The position numbers and the translations under genes were made by a program. Under the pieces are notes generated by a model. It had not been told where the DNA came from, ran no database searches, and saw only the letters and a program-made list of their open reading frames with translations. From Cytobacillus firmus (GTDB lineage Bacteria; Bacillota; Bacilli; Bacillales; Cytobacillaceae), in NCBI RefSeq assembly GCF_023612095.1, contig NZ_CP086235.1:1747501-1811500 (forward strand): a stretch of 64,000 nt of DNA, written 5' to 3'. Shown in pieces: positions 9,807 to 18,167 of the stretch; positions within the stretch are counted from its first letter, which is position 1, and the number at the start of each line of letters is the position of its first letter.

Positions 9807-10844
9807 ATGAATACTCTAAAAAAACGCCCAATTATTAATCAATCGGCGCCTAATAAATCAACTTCAATCATCAACGGCGAATGCTCCAATATTCTTAATT
9901 GGGATGATGTCCGCTTCTCATGGGCCTATCCAAAGTATAAAAAAATGCTTGCTAACTTTTGGACACCCTTTGAAATAAACATGTCACAGGACATTAAGCA
10001 ATTTCCGGATTTAACGAAAAGTGAACAAGATGCATTTTTGAAAATTATTGGGCTGCTTGCATTGCTCGACAGCATCCAAACCGATTATGCCGGTAAAGTT
10101 GCTGATTATATTACCGATTCAAGCATATCAGCACTCATGATCATACTTGCACAGCAGGAGGTGATTCATAATCATTCTTATTCCTATGTTCTATCAAGCC
10201 TAGTTCCCAAACAAAAACAGGATGAGGTTTTTGAATTCTGGCGGACAGAACCTGTATTAGCTGAAAGAAATGAATTTGTTGTGAACGGATATAAAGATTT
10301 TGCAGAGAATCCAAGTGCGGAGAACCTGCTGAAATCGATTGTGTTTGATGTCGTATTGGAGGGGCTTTTCTTTTATTCAGGCTTTGCATTCTTTTATCAC
10401 CTGGCAAGAAATCAAAAGATGGTTTCCACCTCAACAATGATTAATTACATCAACCGGGATGAACAAATCCATGTAGATTTGTTTGTTAAAATTTTCAAAG
10501 AAATCCTTAAGGAAAATCCGGTGCTTAATTCTAATGAATTAAGTGAATTCGTCCAGGAGACTTTTAAAAGAGCAGCTGAACTGGAGATTGAATGGGCCCG
10601 CGAGGTGATCGGCAGCAAAACTGAAGGCATCCTGCTGTCTGACATTGAAGCCTATATCAAATTTTATGCTAATGTCCGATGCAACCAGCTGGGATATGAA
10701 CGGCCGTTTGTAGGCTATAGGACCAATCCTCTCCGCTGGATAGTGGCCTATGAGGAGGTTGATCACGGGAAGTCCGATTTTTTCGAGCAAAAATCACGGC
10801 AATATACAAAAGTTCAAATAGATAATGGGTTTGACGAATTATAG
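9807..10844 (+). CDS. nrdF: class I ribonucleotide reductase, beta subunit
   Basis: A 345-residue ferritin-like radical-generating subunit. Metal ligands of the R2 fold are present: Asp in LLALLDSIQ, Glu and His in QQEVIHNHSYSY, Glu in VLEGLFFYSGF, and Glu/His in RDEQIH. The tyrosine in HNHSY aligns with the radical tyrosine (Tyr122 of E. coli NrdB), so this looks like a tyrosyl-radical class Ia/Ib protein. It starts 12 bases after the alpha gene behind AAAGGAGG, is cotranscribed with it and therefore also lies under the B12 riboswitch. Confidence 0.92.
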   Translation: MNTLKKRPIINQSAPNKSTSIINGECSNILNWDDVRFSWAYPKYKKMLANFWTPFEINMSQDIKQFPDLTKSEQDAFLKIIGLLALLDSIQTDYAGKVADYITDSSISALMIILAQQEVIHNHSYSYVLSSLVPKQKQDEVFEFWRTEPVLAERNEFVVNGYKDFAENPSAENLLKSIVFDVVLEGLFFYSGFAFFYHLARNQKMVSTSTMINYINRDEQIHVDLFVKIFKEILKENPVLNSNELSEFVQETFKRAAELEIEWAREVIGSKTEGILLSDIEAYIKFYANVRCNQLGYERPFVGYRTNPLRWIVAYEEVDHGKSDFFEQKSRQYTKVQIDNGFDEL

Positions 10845-10853
10845 AAAAGATAA

Positions 10854-10886
10854 AAAAGATTCTGCTTGGGCGCAGAATCTTTTTTG
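10854..10886. terminator. bidirectional terminator between nrd and bioYB operons
   Basis: AAAGATTCTGC, short loop, GCAGAATCTTT, with A-run on the left and T-run on the right, so it can serve both converging operons. The bioB stop codon begins at 10890, reading leftward, just outside it. Confidence 0.9.
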
Positions 10887-10887
10887 A

Positions 10888-11880
10888 TCAGGAGAATACC
10901 GGCTCTCCAGCTGTATAATCAATCTCAAACCCCAAATCCTTCAGCATTTTGTGATCTGCTGTGCTTTCCTGACCGGCAGTAGTTAAGTAATCTCCTACGA
11001 AAATGGAGTTGGCCGGATATAAACCAAGCGGCTGCAGGCTCCTGAGATTCACTTCTCTGCCACCGGATATTCTGATTTCCTTTGATGGATTGATAAAACG
11101 CATGAGACAAAGCACTTTCAGGCAATAGCGGGGGTTCAGCTCATCTGTTCCTTCTAATGGCGTCCCATCAATGGCATGAAGAAAATTAACCGGAATGGAG
11201 TCGGCATCAAGTACTTTTAAGCTTCGTGCCATAGCTATGACATCTTCTTTGGTTTCCTTCATGCCGATGATAACACCGGAGCATGGTGAGATGCCTGCCT
11301 CCTTTATTAATTGGACAGTATTGACTCTGTCCCGATATGTATGGGATGTAGTAATGCTCTCATGATGATTTTCAGATGTATTAATATTGTGATTGTAGCG
11401 GTCCACTCCGGCTTCCTTCAGCTTCAAAGCCTGTTCAGGCTTCAGGAGTCCAAGGCAGGCGCAGACCTTCATATTGTAGTGATCCTTAATCTCTTTAACA
11501 GCAGATACAACTTCATTTAGCTCTTTGTTGCTTGGGCCCCTGCCGCTTGCAACGATACAGTATGTTCCAACATTAAGCTGATGCGCCTGTTCAGCTCCCT
11601 GTAAGATAGAGTACTTATCCATCATCCGGGATTTTTCAATTGGTGCAGTAGAGATGCTGGACTGTGAACAATAGCCGCAGTTCTCAGGGCATAAACCGGA
11701 TTTTGTATTGATAATCATGTTTAATTTAACTCTATTCCCATAATGATGGTGACGGATTTTGTAGGCACTGTGCAATAAATCCAGAAGCTCATCATCAGGG
11801 CAATTTAATATGGACATTGCCTCCGAGTCTGTCAATTCATGTCCTTCCAATACATTATGAGCTAATCTTCGATAATCCAT
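10888..11880 (-). CDS. bioB: biotin synthase
   Basis: A 330-residue radical-SAM enzyme that inserts sulfur into dethiobiotin. The SAM [4Fe-4S] motif CPENCGYCSQS is near residues 63-73, and the family motifs ASGRGP, NHNINTS and IPVNFL follow. Start ATG has AAGGAGG correctly placed. It is the second gene of a bioY-bioB operon, 24 bp after bioY. No other biotin biosynthesis gene is in the window, so the cell makes dethiobiotin from genes elsewhere or imports it. Confidence 0.96.
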   Translation of the reverse strand: MDYRRLAHNVLEGHELTDSEAMSILNCPDDELLDLLHSAYKIRHHHYGNRVKLNMIINTKSGLCPENCGYCSQSSISTAPIEKSRMMDKYSILQGAEQAHQLNVGTYCIVASGRGPSNKELNEVVSAVKEIKDHYNMKVCACLGLLKPEQALKLKEAGVDRYNHNINTSENHHESITTSHTYRDRVNTVQLIKEAGISPCSGVIIGMKETKEDVIAMARSLKVLDADSIPVNFLHAIDGTPLEGTDELNPRYCLKVLCLMRFINPSKEIRISGGREVNLRSLQPLGLYPANSIFVGDYLTTAGQESTADHKMLKDLGFEIDYTAGEPVFS

Positions 11881-11904
11881 ATATATCCTCCTTAATACTA
11901 TTAG

Positions 11905-12501
11905 TTAAGCTGCCCGGTTCATTTTTCTGAACTGGCTGCGGGCAAATACTCTATGCTCCAGTCGATAGGCCATTAACCCGGCAAATACAGAGAGAATAAT
12001 GTCCTTTGGAAGAGGGACCGCCATCCAAAGCCATGCCATTTGATAGGTAAATCCTTCAGGTGCTGTAAACCAGAGTTTATAAGCCAGGTACATCCAATTT
12101 GTCCCGAATAGATAATTAATCGCCATTCCAATTAGAGCTGCTGTTATATATACTGGGACTGATTTTTTCTTTTCAATTATTTTCCCGGTGACATATGCTG
12201 TTAGAATGAACGAAAGGATAAAACCGAAAGTCGGGTTTAGTAATGAAGCAAAACCGCCGCCGAATTTTGAAAAGACCGGGGCGCCTGCAAGCCCGACGAA
12301 AGCATAGACAGCCATTGTAATAGCCCCCAACCGGCTTCCTAAAATAGTCCCTGCCATAATGGCAAAAAAGGTCTGTAAAGTAATGGGCACTCCTCCGATA
12401 ACCAAAAATGGCACAAATGAAGTGATGTTTGCCCCAACCGCCATCAGGGCAACAAACATACCAGCCAATGTTAAATCAATTGTCCTCAAACCTGTCTTCA
12501 T
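11905..12501 (-). CDS. bioY: biotin ECF transporter substrate-binding protein BioY
   Basis: A 198-residue S-component with about six hydrophobic helices and the BioY features GVPITLQTFFAIMAG and GLAGAPVFSKFGGG. It captures biotin at the membrane and either works alone or with a shared ECF energising module. The ATG at 12501 follows GCAGGAGG, so the longer N-terminal reading is rejected. It leads the bioYB operon, and a BirA-type operator overlaps its promoter. Confidence 0.94.
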   Translation of the reverse strand: MKTGLRTIDLTLAGMFVALMAVGANITSFVPFLVIGGVPITLQTFFAIMAGTILGSRLGAITMAVYAFVGLAGAPVFSKFGGGFASLLNPTFGFILSFILTAYVTGKIIEKKKSVPVYITAALIGMAINYLFGTNWMYLAYKLWFTAPEGFTYQMAWLWMAVPLPKDIILSVFAGLMAYRLEHRVFARSQFRKMNRAA

Positions 12502-12559
12502 AAAAAGCCTCCTGCTAGATTTATATTTATACAATTTAGAATAATAGCAGCAGTCGCTT

Positions 12560-12592
12560 TATGTCAACTAAAAATAAAAAATGGTTTACATA
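12560..12592 (-). promoter_or_regulatory. BirA operator and promoter of bioYB
   Basis: TATGTCAAC (12560-12568), exactly 15 bases, GTTTACATA (12584-12592): a near-perfect inverted repeat with the N15 spacing of Bacillales BirA boxes. On the minus strand the right half contains a TTGACA -35 (12562-12567), with TATTAT/TATTCT -10 candidates 15-18 bp downstream, so bound biotinyl-AMP-BirA would block the polymerase. Confidence 0.8.
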
Positions 12593-12687
12593 TATCATTT
12601 TGAATAAAGTTTTTATCTAGGGATTAAGGGTAAAGTGATACTGCTCATCAAATAGATGATGTCCATACAATATAAGGAGGTATAAAC

Positions 12688-12963
12688 ATGGAAAGAAATA
12701 ATAACAACATTCATAGTGGCGAACAGAAACAATATTTCAAGGACCGGGCAGGAACAGATGAAGCGAGATTCCATGTAGTACCGCACGATGAAGAAGGGTG
12801 GGCAGTCAAAAAGGAAGGTCAAGACGAGCCTGAGTACACTTCAGATTCACAGTCAGATGCTGTTGAGGAAGCAAAGCGCATGGCTGAGGATGCAGGCACA
12901 ATGGCCATTCTGCATAATGAGGACGGAAAAATTGAAGATCTGTTAAATTATGAAGTTAAATAA
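12688..12963 (+). CDS. DUF2188 domain protein
   Basis: A 91-residue soluble protein. Residues about 27-88 follow the DUF2188 pattern: FHVVPHDEEGWAVKKEG, then a helix with DAVEEAKRMA, ending ILHNEDGKIEDLLNY. The first 25 residues are polar and Asn-rich. AAGGAGG precedes the ATG. The function of this family is not established; members are short, stress-associated proteins in Bacillus. It stands alone between bioYB, which is divergent, and a candidate small-RNA gene. Confidence 0.75.
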   Translation: MERNNNNIHSGEQKQYFKDRAGTDEARFHVVPHDEEGWAVKKEGQDEPEYTSDSQSDAVEEAKRMAEDAGTMAILHNEDGKIEDLLNYEVK

Positions 12964-12969
12964 TCTTAG

Positions 12970-13004
12970 AGAAGGGCATTACCTTAGTGTAGTGCTCTTT
13001 TTGT
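12970..13004 (+). terminator. terminator of the DUF2188 gene
   Basis: AGGGCATTAC, loop, GTAGTGCTCT followed by TTTTT; the stem has a few mismatches. Confidence 0.7.
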
Positions 13005-13033
13005 TATGGAGAAAATGTGATTTTTTTCCTAAA

Positions 13034-13154
13034 ACAAAAAAAGGCCGCTTTCCATAAGAAAGCGGTTCAAAAAAGAGACCCTTGGACCAAGTAAATTCTT
13101 AAATTAAAACAATATATAGTAGCGTTAGTTGTTAGAAGAAACTATATATTGTTA
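13034..13154 (-). ncRNA. candidate small RNA, ~120 nt
   Basis: On the minus strand a strong promoter (13161-13189) drives a short transcript with no usable reading frame. Its 5' end folds into a perfect 13-bp hairpin, AACAATATATAGT with ACTATATATTGTT (plus-strand arms 13108-13120 and 13141-13153, 20-nt loop). About 40 nt further on, CCGCTTTC/GAAAGCGG (arms 13058-13065 and 13045-13052) is followed by seven Ts on the minus strand, a textbook intrinsic terminator. No protein gene on this strand explains the promoter or the terminator. The RNA is not one I recognise (not RoxS/RsaE by sequence). Confidence 0.6.
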
Positions 13155-13160
13155 TTTTAG

Positions 13161-13189
13161 ATTCTAGCATAATAAATCATAGAGAGCAA
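13161..13189 (-). promoter_or_regulatory. promoter of the candidate small RNA
   Basis: Minus strand: TTGCTC (13189-13184), 17-bp spacer, TAGAAT (13166-13161) with TGC directly upstream, giving an extended -10. The predicted start is near 13154. Confidence 0.65.
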
Positions 13190-13299
13190 ACTATTATTTT
13201 AATATATTTAAAATATTCTAACCAAAAGAATAAATTTTCTACAAACAATCAAAAACGGCCAATGTATGATTGGTTTTGATTTATTTTGAATGAAAATGA

Positions 13300-13329
13300 T
13301 TGATTTTTGCAATCGTTTTCAGTATGATG
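13300..13329 (+). promoter_or_regulatory. fruRKA promoter with cre site
   Basis: TTGATT (13300-13305), 18-bp spacer, TATGAT (13324-13329). TGCAATCGTTTTCA (13308-13321) lies in the spacer and matches the CcpA cre consensus with one mismatch, implying glucose repression of fructose use. An AATCAAAA / TTTTGATT inverted repeat at 13248-13282 is a possible FruR operator. Confidence 0.7.
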
Positions 13330-13366
13330 TTATCAAGAAGAACAAGACACCCAGGGAGGTGATGTT

Positions 13367-14118
13367 TTGTTAACACCAGAGCGCCATAAATTGATACTGC
13401 AGCTTATAAAAGAGAAAGGTGTAGTGAAAATTCAGGATCTCGTTGACATGACAGAAACATCGGAATCAACAATCAGAAGAGACCTTACCCAGCTTGAGGA
13501 AGGAAAGTACCTTAAAAGAATTCATGGAGGTGCAGCCAGGCTTCAGGGCAAGCTGCAGGAACCCAGCATGTCTGAAAAATCATCCAAAAACCTTCAGCAA
13601 AAGCGCCAAATTGCCCAATATGCATCAAACCTTGTTGAAGAGGGGATTCCATCTATTTGGATGCGGGCTCCACAGTAACTGAAATGATTCCCTTTTTGCC
13701 CGCAAAAGAAATTGTGGTTGTGACGAATGGATTAATGCATATTCAAGCATTGCTGGAACGTAATATAAAAACATTTTTAATCGGCGGATTTGCCAAGGAA
13801 CAGACAAAAGCGATCATCGGCAGAGGGGCATTGGCCAGCCTGGAAAATTATCGATTTGATAAATGCTTTATGGGGGTTAACGGTATCCATCCTCAATTCG
13901 GCTACACTACACCGGATCAGGATGAGGCTATGGTTAAGCAAATGGCCATTTCGCTTTCAAGGGAGGCATTCGTGCTTGCCGATGATACGAAGTTTTCAGA
14001 AATCGCGTTTGCCAAGATTGCCGATTTGCATACAGCAGCAATTATTACAAATGAGCTGAATGAGGATCAGAAGGAGACTTATAGCAGCAAAACTACAATA
14101 AAGGTCGTGACAGCATGA
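13367..14118 (+). pseudogene. fruR: fructose operon repressor FruR (DeoR family), frameshifted
   Basis: With one added base the gene encodes a normal ~250-residue DeoR-family repressor. An N-terminal winged HTH (TPERHKLILQLIKEKG, then ESTIRRDLTQLE) is joined to a sugar-phosphate sensor domain (DAGSTVTEM, FMGVNGIHPQFGYTTPDQDEA). The two parts are in different frames. The break lies in the G4 run at 13642-13645, where GAG-GGG-ATT should read GAG-GGN-GAT. TTG at 13367 is the start, behind GGGAGGTGAT. It overlaps fruK by ATGA. A single homopolymer deletion in an otherwise intact operon suggests a sequencing error rather than true loss. Confidence 0.88.
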
Positions 14119-15044
14119 TACACACATTGACGCTAAATCCGTCAGTGGATTACATCGTAGAATTGGATGAATTGATAGTCGGAGGTCTTAACCGCATGCA
14201 TCATGATACAAAGTTCCCTGGAGGAAAAGGGATTAATGTTTCGAGAGTGCTGAAAAGAATGGATGTTGAAAGCAAGGCCATTGGCTTTGCAGGCGGTTTT
14301 ACAGGAGAATATATTGTTGATTGCTTAAATAAGGAGAATATCCAAACTGACTTTGTACAAGTTGATGGTGACACAAGAATCAATGTAAAGATAAAGACAG
14401 AGACGGAAACAGAAGTCAATGCCAAAGGGCCGGCCATTTCAGGGGGGCATTTCGAGGATCTTAAAAATAAGATCCGCAGCCTATCAGAGGAAGATTTGCT
14501 TGTCCTTGCAGGCAGTATTCCATCAACCTTGCCTGAAACAACTTATGAAGAGCTGGTGAAAATCTGTTCAGAAAATGGAGCTGCTTTTGTGGTGGACGCA
14601 GAGGGAGAACTATTGAAAAAGGTCCTTCCGTACAAACCATTTTTAATAAAGCCCAATCACCATGAATTGGGTGAAATATTCAGCAGAGAATTCACTTCCG
14701 CTGAAGAAGTCATCCCATTTGGACAGAAACTTGTTAAAATGGGCGCGCAGAATGTAATTATTTCATTAGCAGGCAAGGGAGCAGTCTTAATATCTGCTGA
14801 TGCTGCATACATTTCAAGCGTTCCAAAAGGAAAAGTAGAAAGTTCAGTTGGTGCCGGAGATTCCATGGTAGCCGGTTTTCTTGCAGCTTATGAAAAAAAC
14901 AAAAATATAGAAAAGGCTTTTCAATACAGTGTTGCTTCCGGAAGCGCTACGGCTTTTTCGCTTGGCCTTTGCACAAAGGAAAAAGCGGAGGAATTGCTTT
15001 CACAGGTTTCGATTGAAAAAGTCAGCCTAAAAGGGGAGATTTAG
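14115..15044 (+). CDS. fruK: 1-phosphofructokinase
   Basis: A 309-residue PfkB/ribokinase-family enzyme that phosphorylates fructose-1-phosphate to fructose-1,6-bisphosphate. The two family signatures are visible: GGKGINVSRVLKRM near residues 36-49 and the C-terminal GAGDSMVAGF with the catalytic aspartate. It overlaps fruR by four bases and is two bases from fruA, so it is the middle gene of fruRKA. Confidence 0.95.
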   Translation: MIHTLTLNPSVDYIVELDELIVGGLNRMHHDTKFPGGKGINVSRVLKRMDVESKAIGFAGGFTGEYIVDCLNKENIQTDFVQVDGDTRINVKIKTETETEVNAKGPAISGGHFEDLKNKIRSLSEEDLLVLAGSIPSTLPETTYEELVKICSENGAAFVVDAEGELLKKVLPYKPFLIKPNHHELGEIFSREFTSAEEVIPFGQKLVKMGAQNVIISLAGKGAVLISADAAYISSVPKGKVESSVGAGDSMVAGFLAAYEKNKNIEKAFQYSVASGSATAFSLGLCTKEKAEELLSQVSIEKVSLKGEI

Positions 15045-15045
15045 G

Positions 15046-16917
15046 ATGAGAATTACAGAATTACTGACAAGAGATACGATTCTGCTCTCATTGAGCGGAA
15101 CAGGCAAAATGGATGCTATAAATGGATTGGTAAACAAGCTGGATGCAGCTGGAAAGCTTCATGACCGAGATGCCTTCAAGAATGCAATCTTAAAAAGGGA
15201 AGAACAAAGCACAACAGGCATAGGTGATGGAATTGCCATTCCCCATGCCAAAACGGGTGCGGTCAAAGAACCTGCTATTGCGTTCGGCAAATCAGAAGAA
15301 GGCGTAAATTACGAATCGCTTGACGGTCAGCCAGCACACTTATTCTTTATGATTGCAGCCCCGGAAGGAGCAAATAATACACATCTGGAAGCTCTATCCA
15401 GGCTTTCATCGATATTAATGAACGAGGAAGCACGCAAAAAACTTCAGCATGCTGCTTCGGCGGATCAAGTAATTGAAATCATTGACAGCTATGATGGGAC
15501 AGAAGAAGAGGAAGTCCAGGATATTGCAGACAGCAAACGATTTGTTGTGGCCGTAACAGCTTGCCCAACAGGAATTGCCCATACGTATATGGCAGCTGAT
15601 TCACTAAAGGCCAAGGCAGCTGAAATGGGCGTCGAAATTAAAGTTGAAACCAATGGCTCAAGCGGTGCTAAGAACGTTCTGACACCAAAGGAAATCGCAA
15701 ATGCAGCAGCAATTATCGTTGCAGCAGATACTAAGGTTGAAATGGAGCGATTTAGCGGGAAGCATGTCCTTGAAACGGCAGTTGCTGATGGCATCCGGAA
15801 ACCTCAGGAGCTTATTGAAAAAGCTCTTAATCAGGATGCCCCTATATACAAGGGCGGAAGTGCGGACAGCAGCGGGTCTGCTGGGAATCAAAAAGAACAA
15901 AAAGCCGGAATTTATAAGCACTTAATGAATGGTGTATCCAACATGCTTCCATTTGTTGTGGGCGGCGGGATCCTGATTGCCATTTCCTTTATGTTCGGAT
16001 ATAAAGCAGCAGATCCTAATGATCCGTCATACCATCCTATCGCAGAAGCACTGATGACCATTGGCGGAGGAAATGCATTTGGGTTAATCGTTCCAATCCT
16101 TGCAGCATTCATTGCCATGAGTATTGCTGATCGCCCAGGATTTGCTGCAGGTGCAGTTGGGGGAATGCTGGCAGCATCTGGAGGCGCAGGATTTCTTGGC
16201 GGCATTATTGCCGGCTTCCTTGCAGGTTATGTAGTAGTTGGTTTGAAAAAGGTATTTGCCGGCCTGCCTTCATCACTTGAAGGAATTAAAACGATTTTGC
16301 TCTATCCGCTCTTTGGAATTGCTGTCACAGGATTTCTGATGCTTTATGTTGTCAACAAACCAGTTGGCGCATTAAATTCGGCTATCACCGAGTGGCTTTC
16401 AGGACTTGGCACTGGAAATGCTGTCCTGCTAGGAGCAGTCCTTGGTCTGATGATGGCATTTGATATGGGCGGCCCGGTTAATAAATCGGCATATGTTTTT
16501 GGTACAGGGCTTCTTGCAAATGGAGTATATGAACCAATGGCCGCCATCATGGCGGCAGGTATGGTACCGCCACTTGCCATCGCACTTGCCACAACTTTAT
16601 TTAAAAATAGATTTACTAAACAGGAACAGGATGCAGGAAAAGCAAACTATATAATGGGATTTTCGTTTATTACAGAAGGTGCGATTCCTTTCGCAGCAGC
16701 AGACCCATTGCGTGTTATCCCATCCATCATGGCAGGTTCTGCCTTGGCAGGTGCCATTTCAATGATGGCTGGAATCGGATTAAGGGCACCGCACGGCGGA
16801 GTCTTTGTCGTCCCTCTAGTCGATGGACCATGGGGAATTTACCTTGCAGGAATAATAGCAGGTGCTCTGTTGTCCGCTGTCCTTATTGGAATCATGAAAA
16901 AGCCTGCAAATAAATAA
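15046..16917 (+). CDS. fruA: PTS fructose transporter, EIIABC
   Basis: A 623-residue fusion that imports fructose as fructose-1-phosphate. The EIIA domain (1-150) carries phospho-His67 in AIPHAKTG. EIIB (about 165-265) carries phospho-Cys173 in TACPTGIAHT. EIIC (about 300-620) is a polytopic membrane domain with FDMGGPVNKSAYVFG. The A-B-C order matches FruA of Bacillus. It is the last gene of fruRKA and its product feeds fruK. Confidence 0.96.
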   Translation: MRITELLTRDTILLSLSGTGKMDAINGLVNKLDAAGKLHDRDAFKNAILKREEQSTTGIGDGIAIPHAKTGAVKEPAIAFGKSEEGVNYESLDGQPAHLFFMIAAPEGANNTHLEALSRLSSILMNEEARKKLQHAASADQVIEIIDSYDGTEEEEVQDIADSKRFVVAVTACPTGIAHTYMAADSLKAKAAEMGVEIKVETNGSSGAKNVLTPKEIANAAAIIVAADTKVEMERFSGKHVLETAVADGIRKPQELIEKALNQDAPIYKGGSADSSGSAGNQKEQKAGIYKHLMNGVSNMLPFVVGGGILIAISFMFGYKAADPNDPSYHPIAEALMTIGGGNAFGLIVPILAAFIAMSIADRPGFAAGAVGGMLAASGGAGFLGGIIAGFLAGYVVVGLKKVFAGLPSSLEGIKTILLYPLFGIAVTGFLMLYVVNKPVGALNSAITEWLSGLGTGNAVLLGAVLGLMMAFDMGGPVNKSAYVFGTGLLANGVYEPMAAIMAAGMVPPLAIALATTLFKNRFTKQEQDAGKANYIMGFSFITEGAIPFAAADPLRVIPSIMAGSALAGAISMMAGIGLRAPHGGVFVVPLVDGPWGIYLAGIIAGALLSAVLIGIMKKPANK

Positions 16918-16925
16918 TGTATGAA

Positions 16926-16957
16926 CCAAAGCCGGTACTTGATGTATCGGCTTTTAT
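16926..16957 (+). terminator. fruRKA terminator
   Basis: AAAGCCGGTAC, short loop, GTATCGGCTTTTATTTTT. Confidence 0.85.
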
Positions 16958-17091
16958 TTTTAAAGAATCCTCTTAAAAATAGATTGAAAAAACTGAAAAT
17001 AAATGCTTTAATTAAAATAAACTCATAAGTCTATATAATTTTTTGGCAGTAAATAAACTATCTGGTCTATTTAAAGCGGAGGTGTAATAAC

Positions 17092-17136
17092 ATGGCCATT
17101 ATCATTGTAATTAAAAGAGGGAACAAACATAAATAA
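17092..17136 (+). CDS. possible 14-residue leader peptide
   Basis: GCGGAGGTG lies eight bases before an ATG that opens 14 codons (MAIIIVIKRGNKHK) and stops 35 bases before the acetyltransferase gene. The binding site is as good as those of real genes nearby, so the peptide is likely translated if transcribed. It could be an upstream leader or a chance frame; I have no evidence of function. Confidence 0.25.
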   Translation: MAIIIVIKRGNKHK

Positions 17137-17171
17137 CAATCAAAAATTTAAAAACATGAAGGAGAGCGGCT

Positions 17172-18038
17172 ATGAAAATAAAAAGACTTTCCCAGTGTAC
17201 CCTGGAGGAGGCGCTGACAGCCTGGAACAAAGGTTTTGAAGGCTATATAGTTCCCATTAAGATGGATCTTCAGGCATTTGTTAATCGAATGATATCTGAG
17301 GGTCTTTCTCCTGAAAAGTCGATTGTTGTATTTATGCACGGAGAACCTTGTGGAATCATAATGAATGGATTTCGGGAGATTAACGGCAGAAAAATAGCCT
17401 GGAACGGAGGCACTGGAATCGCACCTGAATTCAGGGGCAGAGGTCTTTCTGCAGCTATGATGGAAGAGGTAATTAGCATCTATAAAGCTGAAAAAGCACA
17501 CACAGCTGTCCTTGAAGCAATTGAAGAAAATGAAAGAGCGATTAAGCTGTACAAAAAAGCCGGCTATGTGATCACTGATCATTTGCTTTATTTAAACAAG
17601 AAGCTTACACATAAAGAACTGAATTCATTAAAGGAAAAGCCTTTTGCCATAAAAAAGTTATATCCTGAACAGCTGCAGTCACTTAGCATTTATGACAGCA
17701 AAGCTGCCTGGCAATGCCAGTGGCAAAGCGCAAAACACGGAGAAGCTGCTGTGCTATTAAATGACGACGGGAACGCGGTTGGCTATATTTTATACAAAAG
17801 AATACTGGAAGCGGGAGGACGCACAGACCGCATCATTATTTATCAGTTAAGGTTCAGTAATGAAAATGACTATGAAAAAATGACAGAAAGAATTCTTCGC
17901 CATTTGTTCCTGGATGGAGATGATTCTATTGATTTCACTGCAGTAAACATTTCTGTTTCCAATCCCGCATCAGTAGCATTACGTAAACTGGGATTCGAAA
18001 AGAAGGTTGGCCAAGTTATGATGGAAAAGCCGCTATAG
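17172..18038 (+). CDS. GNAT family N-acetyltransferase
   Basis: A 288-residue protein. The N-terminal half (about residues 1-145) is a GNAT domain: acetyl-CoA motif GIAPEFRGRGLSAAMM near 84-99, then LEAIEENERAIKLYKKAGY. The C-terminal half (about 160-288) looks like a second, divergent GNAT fold ending NISVSNPASVALRKLGFEK, typical of tandem-GNAT proteins. AAGGAGAG precedes the ATG. It stands alone between fruA and a DUF2935 gene. The acetyl acceptor cannot be predicted. Confidence 0.85.
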   Translation: MKIKRLSQCTLEEALTAWNKGFEGYIVPIKMDLQAFVNRMISEGLSPEKSIVVFMHGEPCGIIMNGFREINGRKIAWNGGTGIAPEFRGRGLSAAMMEEVISIYKAEKAHTAVLEAIEENERAIKLYKKAGYVITDHLLYLNKKLTHKELNSLKEKPFAIKKLYPEQLQSLSIYDSKAAWQCQWQSAKHGEAAVLLNDDGNAVGYILYKRILEAGGRTDRIIIYQLRFSNENDYEKMTERILRHLFLDGDDSIDFTAVNISVSNPASVALRKLGFEKKVGQVMMEKPL

Positions 18039-18167
18039 TCTACATTCTTTTCAATTGCCCACCCTTTCTCTCAAAAACTAAGTTGTGATAATTGAAGTCA
18101 GTGTTTAGGCATAATTCCAGCTGGTTTTTGATATGTTCTTATGAGTATGTTGAAAGGGGAGATATAT

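Noticed and set aside
13248-13282. AATCAAAA / TTTTGATT inverted repeat as a proven FruR operator
   Set aside because: AT-rich repeats of this size are common here; reported only as a possibility under the promoter.
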